Below are positions 38,101 to 44,971 of a stretch of 64,000 nucleotides of DNA, one piece after another. The DNA is from Methylobacterium sp. 77 (GTDB lineage Bacteria; Pseudomonadota; Alphaproteobacteria; Rhizobiales; Beijerinckiaceae). A program made the position numbers and the translations under genes. Under the pieces are notes generated by a model. That model saw only the letters and a list, made by a program, of their open reading frames with translations, did no database searches and had not been told where the DNA came from. Each line of letters starts with the position of its first letter. The first letter of the stretch is position 1. The stretch lies in the NCBI RefSeq assembly GCF_000372825.1, contig NZ_KB910516.1, positions 4,282,011 to 4,346,010 of the forward strand. The letters run 5' to 3'.

Positions 38101-40909
38101 GGAAGCGCAGGCCCATCCGCGCTTCCGGCCGGAATACGGCGACGGCGAGGGAAGCGAGACCGCGCAACCCATCGTAGGTACGGCCTAGCGGCACGAGCCC
38201 CATTGCCTCGGCGAGACGATGTCCGGATTGTGCGAAATCCGGCAGGGTTCGACTGAGTTCGGCGACGGCCCGTTCCATCTCGATCCGCCAAATCGGCGAC
38301 CACGCGATCGCGCCGATGCCTCGGAGGGGATGGTTCGCGCTGTCGCCGACGATGGGGCGAAGGGCGCGAAGTTCGTTGCAACGAGCGCGCAGGCTCTCTC
38401 GGTGGCCGGGTGAGGAGATCGCCTCCTTCGGCCAGGTAAGCGCGATCCCGTCATGGCCGGCCTGCCGGTCTGCGATCACGCGCGCCATGGCCGCATGGGC
38501 GCTGAGACCGTTCGCCCGCGTGGCATGCAGGCTCTCGACGACGCCGTTCAGGCTCTCCCTACGGTGTTGAAGATCCGCGGCCGCCTCATCCCAGGGGACG
38601 GACTCGTCACCTCTCGCGGTCCAGGCTTCGCGCAACTGTGCGATGACGTGCGATTTCTGGGCTTTGGCCGCATGGACTTCGAGGCAGCAGGCGCCCAATC
38701 CGACGGCATCGAGGCGACGGCGCACCACGTCCAGTGCCGCGCTCTTCTGCGAGACGAACAGCACCGTGCGTCCGAGTGCCAAGCACTGGGCAATCATGTT
38801 GGCGATGGTCTGGCTCTTGCCGGTGCCGGGCGGCCCGAACAGCACGAAATCCTTGCCGGAGGCCGCAGCGAGGATGGCCGAGACCTGTGAGGAATCGGCC
38901 AGGAGCGGCGTGAAGATTCCAGATGGCGGATGCTCTGCATCGAGGCGTTCCGGCACGGGGAAACCCGTACCGTCGCCATAGGGCAGCTTCGGCGTTTCGA
39001 GGAGGTGGCGTACCACCGGGCTGCGCTTCAGAAGATCCGTGCGCTCGCTCAGATCCTTCCACATCAGGAACTTGGTGAAGGAGAAGACCGAGAGCACCAC
39101 CTCGTCCGTGACCTCGAAACCCTTGAGGTCGCGGATATGGCTGCGCACGATCCGCCAGGTCCCCTCGATATCGATGCCGGATTCGTCGCTCGGCAGGCCG
39201 TCGGCGAAATCCGGCATATCGAGGTCGAAATCCTGCCGCAGCATTTCTAGCAGCGTCGGATTGAGGCGCGCTTCCTCGTCGTGACGGACCAGCCGGAACC
39301 CGGCGCGGACGCTGGTCCGTGTGAGGGCGACCGGCACAAGCAACAGGGGCGCGCGTGCCGGCGGCATGCCTCCCCCGCGTGTCCAGGTGAGGAACCCGAA
39401 GGCGAGGAACAGGACGTTTGCTCCCCCCTCTTCGAAACTGCCGCGCGCGAGCCGGAACAGGTCGGTGAGGCGGACCTCCAGCTCTTCCGCATCGACATCG
39501 ACGGCGATCTCGCCCCGTTCCAGGTTTGTGACGCCGACCGTTGCCTCGGAAGTCGGCCGGGCGACGAGCCGGAATGCGCGGGCCGCCGCAAGACCATCCT
39601 CGAACGCGCCCGGCTCGGGACAATCGAGGGCAAGCGATCCCTTCCCCGGCTTGAAGTTGAGGAGCTTGTTCCTCAGCGTGAGGTCGAGGAGCCGCAGCTT
39701 CCAGGCTTCCAGCCTGTCGCGGGGCTCACGCCGCGGCAGGTCGAGGCGCGGAGCGGGAAGATCCTCGATAAAGGCCGGCGGCGCCCGAAGTGCCAAGGCA
39801 AGCGGAGCCATCACCGACGGAGTCTCCGCCGGCAACCCGGTCTCGCCCATGTCGAGGGGCCTGATACCGGCGAGGCGCGCACGCCGCAGATCAAGGACGA
39901 TCTCCAGCGGAGCCTCCGCATCCGCTTCGATCAGGCGCCCGCCGGCCGCCACCGCATCCGCGAAGAGCCCCGGCGGATCAGCCGTGAGGATCGTCGTCTC
40001 GACAAGGATCAATTCCTGGAGGTCGCGGCGCTTCCTCAATGCCTGGGCGTCGTCGCCAATCGTTTCCGGGAGGGTCTCGTCCACGAGCCATAGTCCTATA
40101 AGCGCATGGCCGCGGGTGAGAATCAGGAGCGGGTTGAGCCCGGCCTGTTCGCAGCAGGCAGCCCAAAGCAGAGTCAGGTCGAGGCAGGTGGCGAGGCGCC
40201 GCTGCACGATCACGCCGGGGCTGCGAACCTTCTGTCCCGACCGCTCGAAGCTCGCCGGAGGCAGTACGTAGGTGATCCGCATGGCCGCGATCGCCACGTG
40301 GATCGCCTCGGCCATCTCCCAGGCCCTGGCGCGTCTGCCGCTGCGATACCCGTCGAAGGCGGTACTCCGCTTTGCCGTTTGGAGCATCGAAGCGGCGGCG
40401 CGCAGGATGCCGTCCACCGCTGGATCGTTCGGCCTGACGAAGGCCGCAAGCAATTCGGGAGCTGAATTCGCACCGCCCCAATGGGACGGTGGCATGAGGC
40501 GCAGGTCGAACTCCTCCCTGCCCAGGTCGACCTCCTGCCTGCCCAGGTCGACCTCCGGTTCGGTCCCAACGGCCTGCCCTGTCACCACCAGCGTCACCGT
40601 GCAGAGCTGGCTCTCCGTCAGGCCGGCGAAGGTGGCTCCATCGATCCGTAGATCCGGCGCGTCGATGCGCTGGAGGCTTCCCGCCGGTATCCGCTGGATC
40701 GGCAGGAGGAAGGGCCGGAACAGCGGCGGCGTCGCGAAGATATGAAGCGTGACGTCGGCGAGATCGACAGTGCCGGCATTGGTCAGGGTGACGTCCCGGA
40801 TGAGCGGGATGCCGTTCTGCAAGGATGCCGCGCCGACATGGTCGATGACCGCGCATGTGATCCCGCAACGCGGGTGGACCACGTCCGAAGCCTCGAGCGT
40901 ATCGGCCAT
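35102..40909 (-). CDS. giant DUF4011/SF1 helicase/Vsr-like nuclease/DUF3320 protein
   Basis: This single protein of about 1935 residues has, in order: an N-terminal beta-rich region and a transglutaminase-like segment (to about 350); a DUF4011-type region starting near LRLLDLTLRNKLLNFKPGKG; an SF1 helicase core with Walker A FGPPGTGKSQT (691-701) and Walker B IFDEASQI (about 1335); VGDPEQLPPTN; and RRLNVAITRARRELVVF. A Vsr/DUF559-like nuclease follows, with RIDLGIVHPD and GIECDGATYH (Glu near 1680). A DUF3320-like C-terminus ends it. The ATG at 40909 has GAGGAA upstream; a GTG at 40933 is the alternative. The architecture resembles helicase-nuclease proteins linked to phage defence, though a repair role is possible. 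Confidence 0.85.
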   Translation of the reverse strand: MADTLEASDVVHPRCGITCAVIDHVGAASLQNGIPLIRDVTLTNAGTVDLADVTLHIFATPPLFRPFLLPIQRIPAGSLQRIDAPDLRIDGATFAGLTESQLCTVTLVVTGQAVGTEPEVDLGRQEVDLGREEFDLRLMPPSHWGGANSAPELLAAFVRPNDPAVDGILRAAASMLQTAKRSTAFDGYRSGRRARAWEMAEAIHVAIAAMRITYVLPPASFERSGQKVRSPGVIVQRRLATCLDLTLLWAACCEQAGLNPLLILTRGHALIGLWLVDETLPETIGDDAQALRKRRDLQELILVETTILTADPPGLFADAVAAGGRLIEADAEAPLEIVLDLRRARLAGIRPLDMGETGLPAETPSVMAPLALALRAPPAFIEDLPAPRLDLPRREPRDRLEAWKLRLLDLTLRNKLLNFKPGKGSLALDCPEPGAFEDGLAAARAFRLVARPTSEATVGVTNLERGEIAVDVDAEELEVRLTDLFRLARGSFEEGGANVLFLAFGFLTWTRGGGMPPARAPLLLVPVALTRTSVRAGFRLVRHDEEARLNPTLLEMLRQDFDLDMPDFADGLPSDESGIDIEGTWRIVRSHIRDLKGFEVTDEVVLSVFSFTKFLMWKDLSERTDLLKRSPVVRHLLETPKLPYGDGTGFPVPERLDAEHPPSGIFTPLLADSSQVSAILAAASGKDFVLFGPPGTGKSQTIANMIAQCLALGRTVLFVSQKSAALDVVRRRLDAVGLGACCLEVHAAKAQKSHVIAQLREAWTARGDESVPWDEAAADLQHRRESLNGVVESLHATRANGLSAHAAMARVIADRQAGHDGIALTWPKEAISSPGHRESLRARCNELRALRPIVGDSANHPLRGIGAIAWSPIWRIEMERAVAELSRTLPDFAQSGHRLAEAMGLVPLGRTYDGLRGLASLAVAVFRPEARMGLRFLGPGGAALRQAVEARRIWQDELARLNARLFVPYAPSIFASDLGRLLTEWREAKASNIFLRGRRLKRVRGLVAPFAQGGAPEDIGPDLVTLVEIKALQATKPALADQLASAIAPLDHPWSDAAAPTDVFTAAMAWATRLSSVVAAMAPLVGGPEVLRARLAEFLDAQDGRLEPGGRLALAKEEFAAHRVAAGKAIETLGRLTGRAKPERPLETEEDWVTGSLAVAERWRSALPKAQVWARWQAAVSEATKAGLGPLVASIEAGTLEDGAILPAFESAYARWWIDHAVTDDIRLRDFMGQRHEEAIRDFGEADARLSSLASGAVRVRIGGRVPLATAFGADPEWGTLAREITKRARHMPLRQLFARMPNALTRLTPCLMMSPLSIAQYWPAEAKPFDVVIFDEASQITPWDAIGAIARGRQVVIVGDPEQLPPTNVGDRGVDDLSDGLDVTDQESILDECLAANLPQRRLAWHYRSRHESLIAFSNRHYYRGGLITFPSPVTEDRAVRLHHVQDGLYERGGARVNRPEARALVADVVTRLTAPAFAAEECSLGIVTFNGEQQRLIENLLDAERRAKPELERFFDGRTWKEPVFVKNLETVQGDERDSILFSVAAGPDAAGRITGQISSLNRDGGHRRLNVAITRARRELVVFASIRADQVDLGRGSARGVRDFKHFLDFAEHGARALETAAAPTGGDVESPFEGAVMAALNARGWSVVPQIGVSSFRIDLGIVHPDSPGRYLAGIECDGATYHRAATARDRDRLREWVLTDLGWRIHRVWSTDWWNDSESALDRLDIALRAHLDADRAKPAPVTADAVPDQRQAEASLIEPLPFYEVADLSDFAPAAKPARFHDAEYGPTLTAMAAHIVGAEGPIFADRVAERIVRAHGFTRITSRLRQRASIAIAPLHPCTKEEERIILWPAGDVPSGPVRFRPSKGEIRPVADIPLQELAGLARDLDPSPGVEARMASHLQITRMTEAHRGRLARAALMAREHAEGTGR

Positions 40910-41018
40910 CGCGCCCGGTTCCTCGTTAGTCACGAGGTTTCTACAAGCGCGCCGGGCGTGCCTGCAAGCTTCGCTTTACGGCCCGCCGGATGCTGGTCGA
41001 GGACGCAATTCGTCATCC

Positions 41019-41031
41019 TGGAATCATTCCA
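41019..41031. promoter_or_regulatory. palindrome, candidate iron-responsive operator
   Basis: TGGAAT-C-ATTCCA is a perfect 13-base inverted repeat in the gap between the helicase start and an iron-associated gene trio. It resembles the Irr/ICE-type pattern (TTAGAA..TTCTAA) only loosely. It lies about 185 bp before the trio, which is rather far, so the assignment is tentative. Confidence 0.3.
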
Positions 41032-41215
41032 TAACATAGAGATTGCCCGGGCAAGACGAGGGTCTGTATAGCGTCCCTGTTCGGGGGCTGTTGAAAGCTA
41101 CCCAGCAGTGCGGCTTCGAGGTCATTCACTCTCCAGGCTTTTCGTTGCTGAGCCTTCTTGTCGTCCGCTCCTCGAAAGGGAGTGCCCGCTCCTCGCAATC
41201 CGGTGCTGCCTGTCG

Positions 41216-41530
41216 ATGACGGACCCGATCACCACCGGCGCACGGCCCTCTCAAGGACACTACCGTCTGATGGTGGCAGGCCGGACCCTCCTCGCGATTT
41301 TCGGTGGCTATGCCCTCGCGGCCATCGCTACCGCGTTCCTTTCTCTGACCCTGCCCCTCGACCGTTCGGAAGCCGTCGCCGCCGCGACGCTGGCGAGCTT
41401 CGCGATCATGGCCGCAGCCGTGATCTGGGTCTTCTCTGCACGTAGCCTCGGCCGCGCGGCTATCGGACTGGCGCTCCCGGCGCTCTGCCTCGGTGCCGGT
41501 CTCTGGCTGGCTCTCGGCAGCGTAGGGTAG
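41216..41530 (+). CDS. DUF3649-type small membrane protein
   Basis: This 104-residue protein has three predicted membrane helices (LLAIFGGYALAAIATAFLSL, AATLASFAIMAAAVIWVF and AIGLALPALCLGAGLWLAL). It matches the DUF3649 type that commonly accompanies TonB-dependent siderophore receptors. It sits five bases before a PepSY-domain gene, so it is almost certainly co-translated with it. No direct activity is known for this family. The start is the ATG at 41216; the longer frame upstream lacks membrane character. Confidence 0.72.
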   Translation: MTDPITTGARPSQGHYRLMVAGRTLLAIFGGYALAAIATAFLSLTLPLDRSEAVAAATLASFAIMAAAVIWVFSARSLGRAAIGLALPALCLGAGLWLALGSVG

Positions 41531-41535
41531 CCCAC

Positions 41536-43056
41536 ATGAAACAGGGGTTCCGCCAATCGATGGCGTGGCTGCACACCTGGGCGGGGCTCGTCACCGGGTG
41601 GGTGATGTTCGCCGTCTTCGTCACCGGCACCGCCACCTATTACAAGACCGACATCTCGCACTGGATGCGGCCCGAATTGCGTGCCGAGGCAGAATACGAC
41701 GTGGTCCGTGCGGCCGAATTCGGCGTCGCGCATCTGAAAGTCCATGCACCGAAGGCAATGGCCTGGTTCGTCGGCGTGCCGACGGCCGACAACCCGCTCA
41801 TTGGCGCCTACTGGATGGACAAGCCGGACGGGGAGGTCGGCAGGGCGCTTCTGGATCCGTCGACCGGCGCGCCGACGATCGCTCGGGCGACCAGGGGCGG
41901 CGATTTCTTCTATCGCTTTCACTACGAACTGCAGATGCCCCCCGCTTTGGGCCGCTGGATCGTCGGCTTATGCGCGATGGTCCTGTTGGTCGCCCTCATC
42001 AGCGGCATCGTCACACATCGCCGGATCTTCGCCGATTTCTTCACCTTCCGGCGTTCGAAATCCGCCCAGCGCGGCTGGCTCGATGCGCACAACGTCACCG
42101 GCGTGCTGGCACTGCCGTTCCACCTGATGATTACCTATACCGGCATCGTCTCGCTCGCGCTCATGTACATGCCGTGGGGAATGGTGAGCGTCTACAAGGC
42201 CGATGAACTGCGCTTTTATGTCGAGTCCGGCCAGATGACGGCCTGGCGTCCGGCCGAGGGCAAGGCGGCCGAACCGGCGCCGCTCGGCCCCCTCATCCGC
42301 CGCGCCCAGGCCGAGGTGAGCGAGCCGCTCGAAATGGTCACCGTCAACAACCCGGGCGACGCCAACGCCACGGTTGTGGCGGTGTTCGAGGAGCCGCACG
42401 GGCTCGCCCATCGCCACCCGCAGATCGCGTTTCATGCGGTGACCGGCGAGATCGTTGAACGGACCGGACCGCTCAAGCCCGCGGCGCATGCCTATACGAG
42501 TTTCGTCGGCCTGCACGAGGCGCATTTCGCCGGACCGGCCTTGCGGATTCTGTTCTTCCTTTCCGGCCTGATGGGCTGCGCCGCCATCGCCACCGGTCTC
42601 GTTCTGTGGACCGTGGCGCGGGCGCCGAAAGCTGTAGTCCAGCCCGCCTTCGGCTGGCGCCTCGTCCAGGCGCTGAACATCGGCACGATCCTCGGCCTGC
42701 CCATCGGCATGGCGGCCTTTTTCATCGCCAACCGTGTCATTCCCGTCGATTGGTCCGCTCGGGAATCCTGGGAGGGGGGCATCTTCTTCGGAAGCTGGCT
42801 CCTCGCCGCACTGATTCCGCTCGCTCGCCCACATCGTCGGGCGTGGCGCGAGATGAGCTACGCAGCCGCGTTCCTGTTCCTCGCCGTCCCCCTGGTCGAT
42901 TGGACGATCGCAGGTTGGCGCACCGATTTCCTTGGCTTCGATACCGCCATGCTGGCGCTCGCGCTTGTCTTCGCCTTTGGCGCCCGAAAAGTAGGGCTCC
43001 ACGAGGGCGCGCGGAGGGATGCAGCCCGCTCCACCGGAGACCTCGCCCGAGCATGA
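41536..43056 (+). CDS. PepSY-associated transmembrane protein, iron uptake-related
   Basis: This 506-residue inner-membrane protein belongs to the PepSY_TM family often encoded with ferric-siderophore receptors and thought to act as a ferric-siderophore reductase. The first helix is within MAWLHTWAGLVTGWVMFAVF. Histidines in its membrane segments (LHTW, HNVTG, HEAHF) could bind heme, as in related reductases. The periplasmic PepSY regions lie between helices 1-2 and 3-4. It overlaps the next gene by four bases. The receptor gene itself is not in the window. Confidence 0.85.
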   Translation: MKQGFRQSMAWLHTWAGLVTGWVMFAVFVTGTATYYKTDISHWMRPELRAEAEYDVVRAAEFGVAHLKVHAPKAMAWFVGVPTADNPLIGAYWMDKPDGEVGRALLDPSTGAPTIARATRGGDFFYRFHYELQMPPALGRWIVGLCAMVLLVALISGIVTHRRIFADFFTFRRSKSAQRGWLDAHNVTGVLALPFHLMITYTGIVSLALMYMPWGMVSVYKADELRFYVESGQMTAWRPAEGKAAEPAPLGPLIRRAQAEVSEPLEMVTVNNPGDANATVVAVFEEPHGLAHRHPQIAFHAVTGEIVERTGPLKPAAHAYTSFVGLHEAHFAGPALRILFFLSGLMGCAAIATGLVLWTVARAPKAVVQPAFGWRLVQALNIGTILGLPIGMAAFFIANRVIPVDWSARESWEGGIFFGSWLLAALIPLARPHRRAWREMSYAAAFLFLAVPLVDWTIAGWRTDFLGFDTAMLALALVFAFGARKVGLHEGARRDAARSTGDLARA

Positions 43057-43391
43057 CGCTTCTTGCCGTGTCTCTTACCTTACTCCTGAGCTTTTCGGGC
43101 CTCGCCTGCTTGTGCCTGAGCATGGACCGGCATGGCCGGACCCTGTTTCACGGGCGCCCCTCCCGGCAGCGGGATCTGGCGTTCCGGGCAGCGGGTTGGC
43201 TCGCCATCGCACTGGCCTTCGCGGCGGCGATCGTCACGGCGGACTGGAATTTCGGGCCGGTGCAATGGCTCGGCTCGCTCACCGGGTCCGCGCTCATCGT
43301 CGTGGCGCTGATGTCCTATCGTCCGGCCTGGATCCGTCCGGCAGCCATCGCTGCGCTTCCCCTCGCCATGGCGACGGCTTTCTTCGTCTGA
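43053..43391 (+). CDS. DUF3325-type small membrane protein
   Basis: This 112-residue protein has about three membrane helices (LLAVSLTLLLSFSGLACLCL, WLAIALAFAAAIVTA and GSALIVVALMSY) and a short basic loop (RHGRTLFHGRPSRQRD). It fits the DUF3325 type found last in the same iron-uptake cassette. Its ATG overlaps the PepSY gene's stop (ATGA), so translation is coupled. Function is unknown beyond this association. Confidence 0.75.
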   Translation: MTLLAVSLTLLLSFSGLACLCLSMDRHGRTLFHGRPSRQRDLAFRAAGWLAIALAFAAAIVTADWNFGPVQWLGSLTGSALIVVALMSYRPAWIRPAAIAALPLAMATAFFV

Positions 43392-43468
43392 GCCGGCGCG
43401 GCGTGTTCCCACCCGCTTAATTGCCTCTATGTGAAGGCCCGTTCGGAAAGCCTTCACGAGGACGATCC

Positions 43469-44761
43469 ATGGCTCTCGATCCTGCGCTCGCGAACCGCAT
43501 CGCTGCCTCCGTTGAGGAAGGCTTTGCCGATCAGGTCGCTCATACCCAGGCCCTCGTCCGCTTCGGGTCGGTGCGAGGCGCCGAGCACGCGATCCAGGAC
43601 TACGTCTTCCGCTGCTTGCGCGAGCGCGGCTACGCCATGGAGCGGATCCACATGGATCATGCGGCCCTCGCCGCGCATCCTGGAGGAGGGCGGATCGCGC
43701 CGGGGCATTCTGAGGCGCCCATCGTTGTCGGCATCCACCGACCCCGCAGCGAGATGGGGCGCTCGCTGATCCTCCAGGCCCATGTGGACGTGGTACCGCC
43801 CGGTCCCCTCGACTTGTGGTCCCATTCGCCCTTTGATCCTGTGATCCAGGGAGACTGGATGTACGGACGCGGCGCGGCCGACATGAAGGCTGGCCATGCC
43901 GCCAATCTCTTCGCCCTCGATGCGCTCGCCCGGATCGGCCTTCAGCCCGCGGCGACGGTGCTGGTCCAGTCCGTGGTGGAGGAGGAATCCACCGGCAACG
44001 GCGCGCTGATGACGCATCTGCACGGGTACCGAGCCGACGCCGTGCTGATCCCCGAGCCCGAGGACGAGAAACTCGTGCGCGCGAATACCGGGGTGCTGTG
44101 GTTCACCGTCGAGGTGCGCGGGACTCCGGTCCATGTCCGCGAGATGGGAGCGGGCGCCAACGCTATCGACGCGACTTATCGAGTGATCGCCGCACTGCGC
44201 AGGCTTGAGGAGGCGTGGAACGAACGCAAAGCGGGACGCCGCCATTTCGAGGGAGAAACCCATCCGATCAACCTCAATGTCGGTCGTATCGAGGGCGGGG
44301 ATTGGGCCTCGTCCGTGCCGGCCTGGTGCCGCATCGCGTGCCGCATCGCGATCTATCCCGGCGTGAGCGCGGCGGATGCGGCACGGGAGATCGAGGGCGC
44401 AGTGAGCGACTTCGCCCGGACTGACGCATTCCTCGCAAAAACCCCACCCGTCATCGCCTTCAACGGCTTTTTCTCGGAGGGCTACGAGTTGGACGAGGGC
44501 TCGGAGGCCGAGCGGGTGCTGGCGGCCTCGCACCGTGCGGCGACGGGGACGGATCTCGCGAGCTTCATGTCTCCGAGCTATCTCGATACCCGCGTTCATG
44601 CCCTCTACGACCGGGTTCCCGCGCTCTGCTACGGGCCGATCAGCGAGAATATCCACGGCTTCGACGAGCGCGTCAGCCTTTCCTCAGTGAAACGCGTCAC
44701 TACGGCGATGGCCTTGTTCATTGCCGAATGGTGCGGCACCGAACCATTCGAGGAAAGGTGA
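43469..44761 (+). CDS. M20-family ArgE/DapE-type amidohydrolase
   Basis: This 430-residue zinc hydrolase resembles the ArgE/DapE group that removes acyl or carboxylate groups from amino acids. It shows the first metal ligand in LILQAHVDVVPPG, the bridging Asp in YGRGAADMKAG, the catalytic pair SVVEEESTGNG and a late His in SENIHGFDERV. The dimerisation domain lies in the middle (WFTVEVRGTPVHVREM). Substrate unknown. The iron trio is upstream but the gap (77 bp) and function suggest an independent gene. Confidence 0.85.
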   Translation: MALDPALANRIAASVEEGFADQVAHTQALVRFGSVRGAEHAIQDYVFRCLRERGYAMERIHMDHAALAAHPGGGRIAPGHSEAPIVVGIHRPRSEMGRSLILQAHVDVVPPGPLDLWSHSPFDPVIQGDWMYGRGAADMKAGHAANLFALDALARIGLQPAATVLVQSVVEEESTGNGALMTHLHGYRADAVLIPEPEDEKLVRANTGVLWFTVEVRGTPVHVREMGAGANAIDATYRVIAALRRLEEAWNERKAGRRHFEGETHPINLNVGRIEGGDWASSVPAWCRIACRIAIYPGVSAADAAREIEGAVSDFARTDAFLAKTPPVIAFNGFFSEGYELDEGSEAERVLAASHRAATGTDLASFMSPSYLDTRVHALYDRVPALCYGPISENIHGFDERVSLSSVKRVTTAMALFIAEWCGTEPFEER

Positions 44762-44971
44762 CGGAAGCTTGTAAATCAGCATGATCGTCTGCCCGATCTG
44801 CGTTCTTACAAGTAATGGTGTGAAAAATTCGAGTGTTTCTCGCGAAATCCGGGCTGTAACATTTATGGTTGGGGCTGTCGCCTTGTAGACTGCAAAGATC
44901 AATGCGCCCGCCAAGCTGGAGCTCGCTAGAACCTCCCATCTCCTGTCGCCGCGAAGCGGCTCCGGTGGAGC

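Noticed and set aside
36203..38188. 661-codon plus-strand frame inside the giant helicase gene
   Set aside because: The helicase motifs on the minus strand are unambiguous; the plus frame has no domain.
40910..41215. Short minus-strand frame at 41013-41198 in the helicase/iron-trio gap
   Set aside because: No start-site support and no recognisable sequence. Apart from the palindrome at 41019-41031 I see nothing in this gap.
44684..44914. 76-codon minus-strand frame after the M20 peptidase (MAGALIFAVYKATAPTINVT...)
   Set aside because: Part of it reads like a protein, but its second half overlaps the peptidase gene antisense and no start-site support was clear. The remaining gap to 44971 is AT-richer and holds nothing I can name.
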